Positions 49,021 to 58,491 of a stretch of 64,000 nucleotides of DNA are shown piece by piece (the stretch's first letter is position 1; each line of letters begins with the position of its first letter). The notes under the pieces were generated by a model, which was given only the letters and a program-made list of their open reading frames with translations, did not search any database and was not told the DNA's origin. Both the position numbers and the translations under genes were made by a program. Source of the stretch: Thermomicrobiales bacterium (lineage in GTDB: Bacteria > Chloroflexota > Chloroflexia > Thermomicrobiales > UBA6265); contig JAWKPF010000004.1 in NCBI GenBank assembly GCA_041390825.1, positions 62,001-126,000 on the forward strand, given 5' to 3'.

Positions 49021-49889
49021 TGCTTGCGCCGATCGAAATCCACGCGCCCCGTTCGGTTTCGGACGCGTCCGCGTTGCTGCGGCAGTTTGGCGATGACGCC
49101 GCGGTGTACGCGGGCGGCACCGAACTGCTGATCGTCATGAAGGAACGGCTGACCCCGGTCAACCGACTGATCGATATCAAGAAGATCGATGGGCTGCGGG
49201 AGATCGCCCGAGCGGAATCCGGCGCGCTGACCATCGGCGCGTTGGCGACCCATCGCGACATCGCGCGCAACCCGCTGGTGCGGGAGCACGCGCCGTATTT
49301 CGCCGCGCTGGAAGGAATCATCGCCAACACGCGGGTGCGGGCGGCGGGCACCATCGGAGGCAATCTCTGTTTCGCCGAACCGCATTCCGATCCAGCCACG
49401 TTGCTGGCCGCGATCGAGGCATCGGTCACGCTGGAATCGTCCGATGGCAGCCGCGAGGTGCCGGTGGAGGAGTTCTTTCACGGACTGCTGGAGACCGACC
49501 GGCAGGCTGACGAGATCATGACGAAGATCACGTTGCCAGCCCTCTGGAACACGACCGGGGTTTCGTACCAGCGGTTCAAGACCCATGAGCGCCCGGTTGC
49601 CACCGTGGCGGCGGCGGTGTCGGTGAAGGATGGCGTCATCGACGATGCGCGGGTGGTCGTCGGTTCGGTTGGTCCGAAACCACAGCGAATGCGTACCGTG
49701 GAAGAGACGATCCGCGGACAGGAATCGGGACTGCCCCTCTTCCAACAGGCCGGAATGCTCGCCGCGAGCGAGGCCGAGATCGACGAAGAGGGTTTCGAAT
49801 CGGCCGACTACAAGCGTCACCTGGTGGCTGTTTACGTCCAGAAGGCGTTGCAGAACGCCGCCGATCAAGCGAAGGCTCGCCAATCATGA
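49020..49889 (+). CDS. molybdenum hydroxylase FAD subunit (CoxM/XdhB type)
   Basis: 289 aa from MLAPIEIHAPRSVSDASALL; start overlaps the previous stop by one base. FAD motifs: AVYAGGTELLIVMKERL (about 33-49) and RAAGTIGGNLCFAEPHSDP (about 109-127). C-terminal CO-dehydrogenase-flavoprotein domain. It passes electrons from the Fe-S subunit to the acceptor. It forms a three-gene set with the 2Fe-2S and molybdopterin subunits that follow, and their order M-S-L is the usual one. Such enzymes hydroxylate N-heterocycles (nicotinate, purines, quinolines) or aldehydes with water. Confidence 0.92.
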   Translation: MLAPIEIHAPRSVSDASALLRQFGDDAAVYAGGTELLIVMKERLTPVNRLIDIKKIDGLREIARAESGALTIGALATHRDIARNPLVREHAPYFAALEGIIANTRVRAAGTIGGNLCFAEPHSDPATLLAAIEASVTLESSDGSREVPVEEFFHGLLETDRQADEIMTKITLPALWNTTGVSYQRFKTHERPVATVAAAVSVKDGVIDDARVVVGSVGPKPQRMRTVEETIRGQESGLPLFQQAGMLAASEAEIDEEGFESADYKRHLVAVYVQKALQNAADQAKARQS

Positions 49890-50388
49890 GCACCGCAACC
49901 GAACTGAACACCCAGATTACCGTCGAGACCACTGTCAATGGGCAGCGTGTCCGCAAGCCGGTCGAAGCGCGGCGCATGTTGCTCGATTTCATCCGCGACG
50001 ACCTGAATCTCAAGGGAACCAAGCGCTCCTGCGATTCGCAGGTCTGCGGGGCGTGCACGGTGCTCGTCGATGGGTTGCCGGTCAGTTCGTGCTGCACGCT
50101 GGCGTACGAGGCGACCGGCAAAGAGATCGTCACCGTGGAGGGCTCGCGCGCAATGGATCGCTCGATCCGGTGCAGGAAGCGTTCATCGCGGAATCGGCCA
50201 TTCAATGCGGCTTCTGCACGCCTGGCATGGTTCTGGCGGTCAAGGCGTTGTTGGCGGACAACCCGAATCCGACCCGCGCCGAGATCGAGCAGAACCTGAG
50301 CAGCAATCTCTGCCGCTGCACTGGCTACTGGAACATCATCGACGCGGTCGAACGCGCGGCCAAGCGGCTGCAGGAGGGGGACCAATGA
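49886..50388 (+). pseudogene. molybdenum hydroxylase 2Fe-2S subunit (CoxS type), frameshifted
   Basis: From MSTATELNTQITVETTVNG the frame carries the plant-type 2Fe-2S site CDSQVCGACTVLVDG (about 50-64). At about 50143 one base is missing: restoring a C after GAGGGC gives EGLARNGSLDPVQEAF and joins the frame that holds the second cluster, IQCGFCTPGM and SNLCRCTGYWNI, to the TGA at 50388. The corrected protein would be 167 aa, normal for the family. Start overlaps coxM and stop overlaps coxL by 4 bp. One missing base in a CC run may be a sequencing error; as written, the gene is broken. Confidence 0.85.
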
Positions 50389-52701
50389 CTGTCGGAACCG
50401 ATACCCCCCGGATCGACGCGCGCGCCAAGGCGATCGGCGAAACGAAGTTCGCGGGCGATCTGGTCATTCCGGGCATGGTCTACGGGAAGTTGATCCGGAG
50501 CCCGTTCGCGGCCGCGAAGATCACCCGCATCGACGCACGCGCCGCCAAGGCATTGCCGGGCGTGATCACCGTCATGACCGGAGACGATGTGCTCGACATC
50601 GATCCCTACTACGGGCATGCCATCAAGGACCGTCCCCTGATCGCCATCGATCGGGTGCGGTTCGCGGGTGAGCCGGTGGTGGCGATCGCGGCCGAGACAC
50701 CGGAGATCGCCGCCGATGCGGCCGACTTGGTGGAGATCGACTACGAGCCGATGGAGGCGGTGCTTTCCATCGACGAGGCGCTCGCCGAGGATGCGCCGCA
50801 TCTGCATGTCACCGAGCTGCTGCGCAAGGGGCTCTTCCATGGGTTGGGCGAGTTCAAGCTCGATCCCGGGAACTATTGCTATCACCATCAATTTGGCCGG
50901 GGGGATCTGGACGCCGCTTTTGCCGAAGCCGATATCGTGGTGGAAGGGAGTACGCTTTCCCGGCGGTCTATCAATACGCCATGGAAACCCACACCACCAT
51001 CGCCGAGTGGAATCACGCCGGCGATGAGGTGACGTTGCATTCCAACTGCCAGCATCCCTTCCTGGTGCGGGCCGAGATTGCCGATCTTTTCCAGCTTCCG
51101 GTCGCCAGCGTGCGCATCGTGGTTCCCTGGCTGGGGGCGGGTTCGGCAGCAAGTCGTACACCAAGATGGAACCGATCACGGTCGCGCTCGCCCGCAAGGC
51201 GAAACGTCCGGTGCGGATCCAGAACAGCGTCGACGAATCGATGGTCACGACCCGACGGCATGGCATGAAGGCGTGGATGCGCACGGGGGCTCGCAAGGAT
51301 GGCACCCTGCTGGCCCGCGAGGTGCGCGCCTGGTTCGATACCGGCGCGTATGCCGACAATGGGCCGCGGGTGGTTGCCACCGGGGCGGACGCGGCGCCCG
51401 GTCCCTACCGCTGGACCGCGGTCGATGTCAATGCCTGGGGCGTCTACACGAACACCTCTCCCGCCGGATCGTATCGCGCGTTCGGCGCGTCGCACCTGCA
51501 ATGGGTGGGCGAATGCCAGATCGACGAGATCGGCCGTCGTTGCGGGCTCGACGGGGTGGAGATGCGTGAGCTCAACCTGCTGGAGCCGGGCGAGTACGTG
51601 CGTCCGGGCGGCAAACCGCTCGACGCGGACCTCAAAGGCGACATTCGCAAGTGCGCCAACAATCTCGATTGGGATTCCCCCAAGCCGGCGAATGTCGGGC
51701 GTGGGGTGAGCGTTGGGTTGCTGGCGGCGGGCGCGCACCCGGTCAGCACCGCGTTCGCGCGTATGGAAGCCGATGGCAAGGTCGTGCTCTATGTCTCCTC
51801 GACCGATATGGGGCAGGGGGCGCGCACGGTGTTCAGCCAGATCGTTGCGGAAGAACTGGCGTTGACCGTCGATCATGTACGGGTCATGGGGGGCGACACC
51901 CAGGTGACGCCGTACGACCGTTCGACTGGCGCCAGCCGTTCGACCACGCTGGCGGGAATGGCGGTTCTGCGTTCCGGAACGGAATTGCGCGAGCAGTTGT
52001 TCGATATCGCCAGTCAGAAGTTCGGATTGCCGAAAGAAGCGCTCGAGATGCGCGATGGCGCCATCTGGCACGAGGACGAATCGATTACCTATCCCGATCT
52101 CATCAAGGCGCATTTCGGCATGGTCGGCGGTGAGCTGATCGGCCGGGGCGAGGTGCGGCCGGAGCACGGCAGCGGCTCCTATGCCGAAGGACCGGTTTTT
52201 TGGGAGGTCTGCATCGGGGGAATCGAGCTGGAAGTCGATCCCGATACCGGCAAGATCACCCTGCTCAAGACTGCCAGCGTGGCCGATGTCGGCAAGGCGC
52301 TCAATCCCAAACAGGTAGAGACCCAGGAGATGGGCGGTCTGATGCAGGGCATCGGCAACGCCATCTACGAAGAGATGATTTACGACCCATCCAGCGGGCA
52401 ACTGACCAACGGCTCGCTCTTCGACTACCACATCCCGACTATGCTCGACCTGCCGGATTCGCACCGCTCGACCATCGTGGAGAATGCCGACGGTCCTGGG
52501 CCGTATGGTTCCAAGGGGGTCGGAGAGGGCGCGCTGGCGGGGGCGATTGCGGCGGTGACAACCGCGTTGGGCGATCTTGGCATCGACCTGCACGAGCTGC
52601 CTGCCACGCCCGAGCGCGTCTGGCGGGCGCAGCAACGGCAGCAGGCAGCAGGCAGCACGCAGCATGCAGAACGAGTTGGCGCCGCTGTGGAGAACGATTA
52701 G
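50385..52701 (+). pseudogene. molybdenum hydroxylase large subunit (CoxL/XdhC-L type), two frameshifts
   Basis: Begins MTVGTDTPRIDARAKAIGE, contains the substrate-domain RFAGEPVVAIAAETPE, then loses frame near 50948 (a G run: one G short of VEGEYAFPAVYQYAMETH) and again near 51135 (a G run inside what should be GGGFGSKSYTK, the molybdopterin loop). After that it is open to 52701: MGQGARTVFSQI, DRSTGASRSTT, and the catalytic Glu in GSKGVGEGALAGAI. Restored length would be about 772 aa, normal. The end of the protein (QQAAGSTQHAE) is encoded by a CAGCAGG heptamer array. Both lost bases are in G runs, so sequencing error is possible. Confidence 0.85.
52639..52673. repeat. heptamer array, five CAGCAGG-type units, inside a coding end
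   Basis: CAGCAGG, CAGCAGG, CAGCACG, CAGCATG, CAGAACG in exact register, within the last 25 codons of the large-subunit gene. Related to the GCAGGC family at 40271-40371. Confidence 0.8.
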
Positions 52702-52931
52702 TGGGCAAGAAGTACGAAGTTCGGGCACGTTCGGCAATTTCGGGTACACCGCTTCCGGCGCGGCTGCTCAACGAGGGCGTTTGGATCGACCCGGAGCGCA
52801 GTCTGGAGCAGACCGACGAGCACGACGAAGCCGAGGCGCGCTGGCGCTTCTGGCTCGAGACCTACGAGATCAACGTTTTGTTCGACAACCACTGGCTCCT
52901 TTCGGCCGGGTGTGAAGAGGAGGGCATCTGA
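52701..52931 (+). CDS. small conserved-context protein, 76 aa
   Basis: GTG start overlapping the preceding TAG by one base, stop overlapping the next ATG by one base, so it is firmly within the operon. The sequence is acidic and Trp-rich ((M)GKKYEVRARSAISGTPLP, then ARWRFWLETYEINVLFDNHW). Not recognised. It could be a small subunit or assembly factor for the molybdenum hydroxylase, or a pathway accessory protein; no motif supports either. Confidence 0.65.
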   Translation: MGKKYEVRARSAISGTPLPARLLNEGVWIDPERSLEQTDEHDEAEARWRFWLETYEINVLFDNHWLLSAGCEEEGI

Positions 52932-53695
52932 TGGCAACACGCGTTTATCTGCTCGACATGGGCACGCTCATGCTCGATATGTCGTTCGTCACCTGGAACC
53001 ACGGTCAGGGGATCGAATACCGCTTCCCGGTCTTTGCGGTCTATGTCGACACCGGTGACAAGAAGGTGCTGCTCGATACCGGGTTCGAGAAGGATTGGGT
53101 GGAGCGGAACCTGCCGTTCGAGAAACCGGAGCAGAGCGAAGACCAGACCATCGTCGCTCAGCTGGCGAGCATCGGGGTGCGGCCGGAAGAGATCGACATC
53201 GTCGTCAATTCCCATCTGCATTTCGACCATTGCTCGGGCAACCGGTATTTCCCGGGCGCGCAATTCATCATGAGCAAGACCGAGCTGCGGCATGCCTATG
53301 TGCCCGATCCGTGGGAACGGCTGGGGTACGACAAGAACCTGGTCGAGATTCCGGGTGGCAAGTTCACGTTGCTGCCGCCGCTGCACGGATTCGAGTACGA
53401 AGTGGCTCCGGGGGTCAGCCTGATCGAAACCCCGGGTCATTCCGAGGGGCATTACTCGTTTGTCGTTCGTCCCACCGGTGAGGCGCCAATGGTCTTCCCG
53501 GTGGACGTCGCCTACAACCCGCACAACCTCTACAACAAGGTGCTCATGGGGCTGCATTCCGATCCCCGTGAGCTCCTGGAGTCGATGTACAAGATCGAGA
53601 ATCTGACCCAGAAGATCGGAGGACGCATCTTCTTTTCGCACGACCCCGAGAGCTTCAAGGGGTACAAGAAGGCGCCGGAGTTTTACGGGGAGTGA
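52931..53695 (+). CDS. 4-pyridoxolactonase-like metallo-beta-lactamase-fold hydrolase
   Basis: 254 aa from MATRVYLLDMGTLMLD. Zinc motif VVNSHLHFDHCSGNRYFPGA (about 94-113), then ETPGHSEGHYSF, the bridging Asp in PVDVAYNPHN and the last His in FFSHDPESFKGY. The general family is that of AHL lactonases, but LPFEKPEQ near residue 62, HFDHC-GN-YFP, GHYS and the C-terminal SHDxxxFKxY...FYG agree with the 4-pyridoxolactonase of Mesorhizobium loti as I remember it. That enzyme opens 4-pyridoxolactone to 4-pyridoxate in vitamin B6 degradation. Together with three more B6 enzymes downstream this is the best reading; quorum quenching is the alternative. Confidence 0.75.
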   Translation: MATRVYLLDMGTLMLDMSFVTWNHGQGIEYRFPVFAVYVDTGDKKVLLDTGFEKDWVERNLPFEKPEQSEDQTIVAQLASIGVRPEEIDIVVNSHLHFDHCSGNRYFPGAQFIMSKTELRHAYVPDPWERLGYDKNLVEIPGGKFTLLPPLHGFEYEVAPGVSLIETPGHSEGHYSFVVRPTGEAPMVFPVDVAYNPHNLYNKVLMGLHSDPRELLESMYKIENLTQKIGGRIFFSHDPESFKGYKKAPEFYGE

Positions 53696-54026
53696 CGGGG
53701 TCGGGGGTCCGGAGTCCGGAGTCCTGGGGCCGGAGTTCTGGGTCCTGAGTCCTGAGCCCCGAGACGATTTCGGTCGTAGTGGAGGGCGTGTCTGCCCTGC
53801 GATCGGGCGAAGCCCGATAACGGACGTACGCAACGTGATGGCGGGCACAGGTCCCGCCACTACGACGATGAAGTGGGCATAGGTCCCGCCACATTGATGA
53901 AGTGGGCGCTGATGGAGAGAGATTCTTCGCTGCGCTCAGAATGACAAACCGGGGCGATGGCGCGGGTTCGAACCGCGCGGCCCTTCGACGAGAGGTCTTT
54001 CCACTTTGGTGGGGACGACGGATGCA
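53696..54026. other. intergenic stretch with heptamer array and REPs
   Basis: An eight-unit GAGTCCG-family heptamer array at 53705-53760, followed by GAGACG and a GTAG hairpin (about 53773-53800), then a second GTAG-type hairpin with TGGCGGG/CCCGCCA at 53839-53864 and a degenerate copy after it. No gene seen. The ABC importer operon begins after this block. Confidence 0.75.
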
Positions 54027-55595
54027 ATGACGGATGGAACGGTGACAACCCAGCCAATCGTGACGATGGTTGGCATCGACAAGCGGTTCGGGCCGGTGCA
54101 GGCCAACGACCAGGTGCATCTCACCCTCTATCCGGGCGAGATCCATGCCGTGCTGGGCGAAAACGGGGCCGGCAAGACGACCCTGATGAACATCCTTTCC
54201 GGGATGTACCAACCCGACGCCGGGAGTATCACGCTCGATGGCAAACCGGTCACGATCGGTTCGCCGTCCGAGGCGCTGGCGCTGGGTATTGGCACCGTTT
54301 ACCAGCATTTCACCCTGGTGCCGAATCTCTCCGTCATCGAAAACGTCATGCTCGGCACCAAGACCGGCTTCGTTCTCAATCTCAGCCGAGGAGAGCAACA
54401 ACTCAAGGAACTGCTGGCCGGGTTCGAGCTCAACACCGATCCCAATACCGAGGTGCGCCATCTCTCGATCGGGCAGCGGCAGCGGGTGGAGATCGTGAAG
54501 GTCCTCTTCCGCGGCACACGCGTGCTCTTGCTGGACGAGCCGACCTCGGTGCTCACCCCTTCTGAGGTCGACGGGCTCTTCCGCATCCTGAAGCGGTTGC
54601 GGGAAGAGGGTGTGTCGGTCGTCATCATCACGCACAAGCTGGAAGAGGCGCTCGACGTCAGCGACCGGGTCACCATCTTGCGCGGTGGCAAGAATGTGGG
54701 CGAGCTCGGGCCTGTGGAGATCGCGGCAGCGGGACGCGCCGGGGCACGGCAGAAGATCGTGGAGACGATGTTCGGCGGGATGCCGGCGGCGGCCGAAACG
54801 TTCCAGCAACATGTCGCCACCGGCAAGACGCTGTTGGAGCTCGTTGGCGTTTCCGCGATGGGAGACCGGGGAGAGATGGCGATCCGCAACCTCTCGCTCC
54901 AACTGCGGGCAGGGGAGATCTACGGGATCGCCGGAGTCGATGGCAACGGTCAGAAAGAGCTGGGCGAGATCATCGCCGGGCAACGCAAGACCACCGGCGG
55001 CCGCCTCATCTTCGACGACAAGGACTTCACCAACAAAGGCGTGGCGACCCTTTCCAAAGCGGGGATCGGTTACATCACCGACGACCGCATGGGCGAGGGC
55101 GTGGTGCCCGGTATGAGCGTGGCGCAGAACGCCGCGCTGAAAACCATCACCCGGTCGCCGTTTTCCAACGGTATCTTCCTGAACCGCAAGGCGATCGAAG
55201 AGAATGCCAACAAGCTGATCGAGCAGTTCTCCGTCAAGACCCCAAGCGCCGATACGCGCATCACCCTGCTGTCGGGCGGCAACATCCAAAAGCTGATGCT
55301 GGCGCGCGAGCTGGCGATGAATCCGACTGTGATCGTCTGCAACAAGCCGACCTACGGACTTGATCTCAAGACCGCGCAGTTCGTGCTCAAGACGCTGCGC
55401 GAGGAAGCCGACAGCGGCAAGGCCGTGCTGCTGATCTCATCGGAGCTGGATGAGATTCTCGAGATCAGTGACCGTATCGGCGTGATCTACAACGGCGAGA
55501 TCGTGGAGACCTTCGACCGCGCTCAGGTCGATGTGGAAACCATCGGCCGCTTGATGCTGTCCGGCCGGTCTGCTGTCCAGGAGAGCGCCGCATGA
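54027..55595 (+). CDS. ABC importer ATPase, BMP/nucleoside type (two NBDs)
   Basis: 522 aa from MTDGTVTTQPIVTMVGIDK. First NBD: Walker A GENGAGKTTLMN (about 49-60), VYQHFTLVPNLSVIENVMLG (a Q-loop typical of the BMP class), signature LSIGQRQRVEI, Walker B LLLDEPTSVLTPSE. Second NBD: degenerate Walker A GVDGNGQKELG, signature LLSGGNIQKLMLARE, Walker B VIVCNKPTYGLD. This class imports nucleosides and related N-heterocycles. Its two permeases follow in overlapping frames and the binding protein lies further on, so here it probably imports a B6 vitamer or other pyridine. Confidence 0.92.
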   Translation: MTDGTVTTQPIVTMVGIDKRFGPVQANDQVHLTLYPGEIHAVLGENGAGKTTLMNILSGMYQPDAGSITLDGKPVTIGSPSEALALGIGTVYQHFTLVPNLSVIENVMLGTKTGFVLNLSRGEQQLKELLAGFELNTDPNTEVRHLSIGQRQRVEIVKVLFRGTRVLLLDEPTSVLTPSEVDGLFRILKRLREEGVSVVIITHKLEEALDVSDRVTILRGGKNVGELGPVEIAAAGRAGARQKIVETMFGGMPAAAETFQQHVATGKTLLELVGVSAMGDRGEMAIRNLSLQLRAGEIYGIAGVDGNGQKELGEIIAGQRKTTGGRLIFDDKDFTNKGVATLSKAGIGYITDDRMGEGVVPGMSVAQNAALKTITRSPFSNGIFLNRKAIEENANKLIEQFSVKTPSADTRITLLSGGNIQKLMLARELAMNPTVIVCNKPTYGLDLKTAQFVLKTLREEADSGKAVLLISSELDEILEISDRIGVIYNGEIVETFDRAQVDVETIGRLMLSGRSAVQESAA

Positions 55596-56722
55596 ACGAA
55601 CGCGCGCGCATGTCCGGGATCAGCATCTTGCCCATCGCCAGCAGCGTGCTCGCGATCGTCATGGCGTTCGTGATTGGCGGCATCTTCCTGGAAGCCAATG
55701 GCAAGGATGCGTTGCACGCCTACCGCATCCTCTTCGAGCGCGGGCTGCTCAACAGCGGCGGACTGACCGAGACCTTCAAGAAAATGGCGCCGATGCTGAT
55801 CGTCAGCGCCGGGTTGTTGATCGCCCTGCGCGCCAGCGTCTGGAACATCGGTATCGATGGGCAGTTCATGGTCGGGGCGCTGCTGGCCGGTGTGGCGGGA
55901 GCGGCGGTGGCCGGATCGGTGCCGAATCCGCTCATGTGGCTGATCGCCGCGCTGGCCGGCATCGTCGGGGGGCTGCTCTGGGCGGTGATTCCGGCGTTGC
56001 TGATGGTCAAGTTCAGCCTGAACGAGATCATCACGACGCTGATGATGAACTACGTGGCGGTCAACGTTTGCGCCTGGTTGGTGAAGGGGCCGTTCAAGAA
56101 CCCGGACGTCGTCGCGCCGCAAACGAAGCAGATCCCATTGGAAGACCGGCTGCCTTTCATCCCCGGCACCGAGGTGCATATCGGCCTGATCGTCGGGTTG
56201 CTTTGCGTGGTGGTGGTGGCAATCGTCTTCCGCTCGACGGTCTACGGTTTCTGCATCGACGTGGTGGGGCGCAACCGCAAAGCGGCCATCCATGCCGGGC
56301 TGCCGGTGGGGCGGTTGGCCGGGTCGGCGTTGCTGCTCTCCGGCGCGTTTGCGGGATTGGCCGGGGCGAATGACGTGCTGGGTGTGCAGGGGCTCTTCAA
56401 GGCCAACTGGAATCCGGGTTACGGGTTCACCGCGTTCGCGCTGGTCTATCTGGCGCGCTTGAACAGCTTGCTCATCATTCCCTTCGCCTTCTTCTTCTCG
56501 TTCCTGCTGGTCGGCGGCGATTCGATGCCGCGGCGCGCGGATGTGCCGACCTACTTCGTGGAAATGCTCGAAGGCTTGATGCTCATCTGCTTCGCGGTGG
56601 CGGTCTATCTGGAGCGTCGCTGGCATGTCATCTCCGAGCGGCTGCGGGGGCGGCCGGACGACCGGGTGGAACCGGAAACCTCGATCGGCCCCAGCGCGCT
56701 GGAAGGGTTGGAGACGTCGTAA
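55592..56722 (+). CDS. ABC importer permease 1, BMP type
   Basis: 376 aa, start overlapping the ATPase stop (ATGA). Eight to ten hydrophobic helices, with SVWNIGIDGQFMVGALLAG (about 85-103) characteristic of the branched-chain/BMP permease family, and NEIITTLMMNYVAVNVC. First half of the heterodimeric channel. The last ~25 residues are charged and cytoplasmic. Confidence 0.92.
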   Translation: MNERARMSGISILPIASSVLAIVMAFVIGGIFLEANGKDALHAYRILFERGLLNSGGLTETFKKMAPMLIVSAGLLIALRASVWNIGIDGQFMVGALLAGVAGAAVAGSVPNPLMWLIAALAGIVGGLLWAVIPALLMVKFSLNEIITTLMMNYVAVNVCAWLVKGPFKNPDVVAPQTKQIPLEDRLPFIPGTEVHIGLIVGLLCVVVVAIVFRSTVYGFCIDVVGRNRKAAIHAGLPVGRLAGSALLLSGAFAGLAGANDVLGVQGLFKANWNPGYGFTAFALVYLARLNSLLIIPFAFFFSFLLVGGDSMPRRADVPTYFVEMLEGLMLICFAVAVYLERRWHVISERLRGRPDDRVEPETSIGPSALEGLETS

Positions 56723-57666
56723 TGACGATCAATGGCATCGATCTGGCCGATTTCCTGACCGCCATTCTGGCCACCGGACTCTTGCGGGCGGTGCCGCTCG
56801 TGCTCGCTTCGATGGGCGATGTCTTTGCCCAGAAATCGGGTTTGCTGAACCTCGGCATCGAAGGGATGATGCTTTCCGGCTGCTTCTTCGGGTTCTACGC
56901 TGCCTATCACACCGAGAGCGTGACGTATGGCCTGCTGGCGGGAATGGCTGCCGGTTTGGCGATGGCGATGCTTTTCGCGTTCCTGACGGTGTCGTTGCGC
57001 GTCGATCAGGTGCTGGTCGGTTTGGCGATCACGATCTTTGCCGCCGGGTTGACGGGCTATCTCTTCCGCGATCTCTTCGGGGGGCAGAACGTTTCGGCCT
57101 CGGTGCGCCCGATGACGGTGCGCATTCCGCTGCTGGCCGATATTCCCATCATCGGCAAAGCGCTTTTCGACCGGCAGTTGCTCTTCTACATTGCCTGGTT
57201 GCTGGTGCCGGTGTTTGCCTTCCTGCTCACGCGGACGAGGTTCGGGCTGAACGTGCGCGCGGTGGGCGAGAACCCATTCGCGGCCGATGCGGCGGGTGTG
57301 AACGTGGTCCAGGTGCGCTATCTGGCAATGGCGCTGGCCGGGATCATGGCCGGGTTCGCGGGGGCGTTCCTGGCGGTGGCCGACCTGAAGATCTTCACGA
57401 TCGGGATGACGGTCGGGCAGGGATTCATCGCGCTGGCGATCACCATGATCGGCGGGTGGAATCCGTGGAAGATCGCGTTCGCCGCCATCTTGTTCGGCAT
57501 GCTGAATGCGCTGGGCGACAGTCTGCAAATCATCGGGGTGGATGTGCGCACCGAGTTCATCGGGATGTTCCCGTATATCGGCATCATGATCGCGATGATC
57601 GTGCTGGCGCGGCGGACCACGGTCCCGGCGGCGCTGGGCGTTCCGTATGCGCGAGGGCAACGGTGA
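56722..57666 (+). CDS. ABC importer permease 2, BMP type
   Basis: 314 aa; start overlaps the previous stop by one base. Family marks: QKSGLLNLGIEGMMLSGCFFG (about 33-53), GLAITIFAAGLTGY, GENPFAADAAGVNVVQVRY (coupling helix) and GFIALAITMIGGWNPWK. Partner of the preceding permease. The transporter operon is interrupted after this gene by the 57734-58369 transposase element, which separates it from its binding protein. Confidence 0.92.
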   Translation: MTINGIDLADFLTAILATGLLRAVPLVLASMGDVFAQKSGLLNLGIEGMMLSGCFFGFYAAYHTESVTYGLLAGMAAGLAMAMLFAFLTVSLRVDQVLVGLAITIFAAGLTGYLFRDLFGGQNVSASVRPMTVRIPLLADIPIIGKALFDRQLLFYIAWLLVPVFAFLLTRTRFGLNVRAVGENPFAADAAGVNVVQVRYLAMALAGIMAGFAGAFLAVADLKIFTIGMTVGQGFIALAITMIGGWNPWKIAFAAILFGMLNALGDSLQIIGVDVRTEFIGMFPYIGIMIAMIVLARRTTVPAALGVPYARGQR

Positions 57667-57733
57667 TGGAGGCTGACTTCGTGGCGGCGTCCATCAACGT
57701 GAGCGGGGTGCTCCCCGTCGTGAACGGGGTGCA

Positions 57734-58369
57734 CCCCACCGTGAACGGTGGGGCTATGAGAAGCCAAGGGTCTCCGACCCTGAGTTCGACCGCGCGTGGC
57801 GTTGCGGAAGCAGCAATGCGTAGAAGGGCCGCACGATGACGTGGTGGCGGTTGTTCTATCACCTCGTCTGGACGACGAAATACCGCGAGCCGGTGATCGA
57901 CCAACAGATCGAGTCGATTGTGCGGCGAACGGTTTATGGGATCGCCGACGATCACAACGCGAAGGTCTGGGCAATTGGCATGATGCCCGACCATGTGCAT
58001 GTCGCCATTTCCGTGCCTCCAAAGTACTCGATTGCTGAAGTGCTCAATGCGCTCAAGGGGACGAGCAGTCATCTGCTCGGACACGAACTGCAGCGTGCAG
58101 AGCATCCCTGGCCTGGATGGCAACGCGAATACGGCGTCAATTCGTTCAGCGAACGATCGTTGCAAACCGTAGTCGACTATGTCAATCATCAGCCGGAACG
58201 TCACGCGACGCGTCGGCTGATCGACGACTACGAGCGTATCGAACGGGACGGTTTCAACGACGTTTCACACGTCGACTCTCGCGAGAAGGAGGGATCGTTC
58301 GCATAGTCGAATCTCATTGTCAGGGTCGGAGACCCTTGGCTTCTCGTAGCCCCACCGTTCACGGTGGGG
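57734..58369. mobile_element. REP-bounded transposase element inserted in the importer operon
   Basis: 49-bp inverted ends at 57734-57782 and 58321-58369 differ at one base. Each end is two hairpins: CCCCACCGT/ACGGTGGGG next to CTAC (GTAG on the other strand) and AGGGTCT/GGAGACCCT. Between them lies one complete transposase gene. Total 636 bp, between the second permease and the binding-protein gene of one transporter. Looks like an intact, possibly recent insertion. Confidence 0.8.
57836..58306 (+). CDS. REP-associated tyrosine transposase, second copy
   Basis: 156 aa from MTWWRLFYHLVWTTKYREPV. HUH motif PDHVHVAISV (about 51-60); catalytic Tyr region VVDYVNHQPERHATRR (about 112-127). It shares FYHLVW.TKYREP and GMMPDHVHVA with the 35965-36420 protein but differs enough elsewhere to be a different lineage, in keeping with its different REP sequence. 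Flanked by long inverted REP pairs. Confidence 0.92.
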   Translation: MTWWRLFYHLVWTTKYREPVIDQQIESIVRRTVYGIADDHNAKVWAIGMMPDHVHVAISVPPKYSIAEVLNALKGTSSHLLGHELQRAEHPWPGWQREYGVNSFSERSLQTVVDYVNHQPERHATRRLIDDYERIERDGFNDVSHVDSREKEGSFA

Positions 58370-58394
58370 AACGCATGAGCCAGGGCCCCTCGCC

Positions 58395-58429
58395 GGGGTG
58401 CATCGGGAACAACAGGACCGATGCACCCC
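58395..58429 (+). promoter_or_regulatory. 12-bp perfect hairpin upstream of the binding-protein gene
   Basis: GGGGTGCATCGG at 58395-58406 pairs with CCGATGCACCCC at 58418-58429. No T run follows, so it is more likely an mRNA-stabilising or processing structure than a terminator. It lies 62 bp before the start codon. Confidence 0.5.
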
Positions 58430-58491
58430 CGCGCGGGAGCGGTTCTCGGCGCGATAGAGAGAACTGGACCAGTCAGAAAGGAGACAGGCCC

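Noticed and set aside
53955..53985. GCGGGTTCGAACCGC resembles a tRNA T-loop
   Set aside because: It is a simple palindrome in a repeat-rich gap with no cloverleaf around it.
53655..55289. Long minus-strand frame opposite the importer ATPase
   Set aside because: Antisense shadow of a clear ABC ATPase in GC-rich DNA; the protein has no family features.
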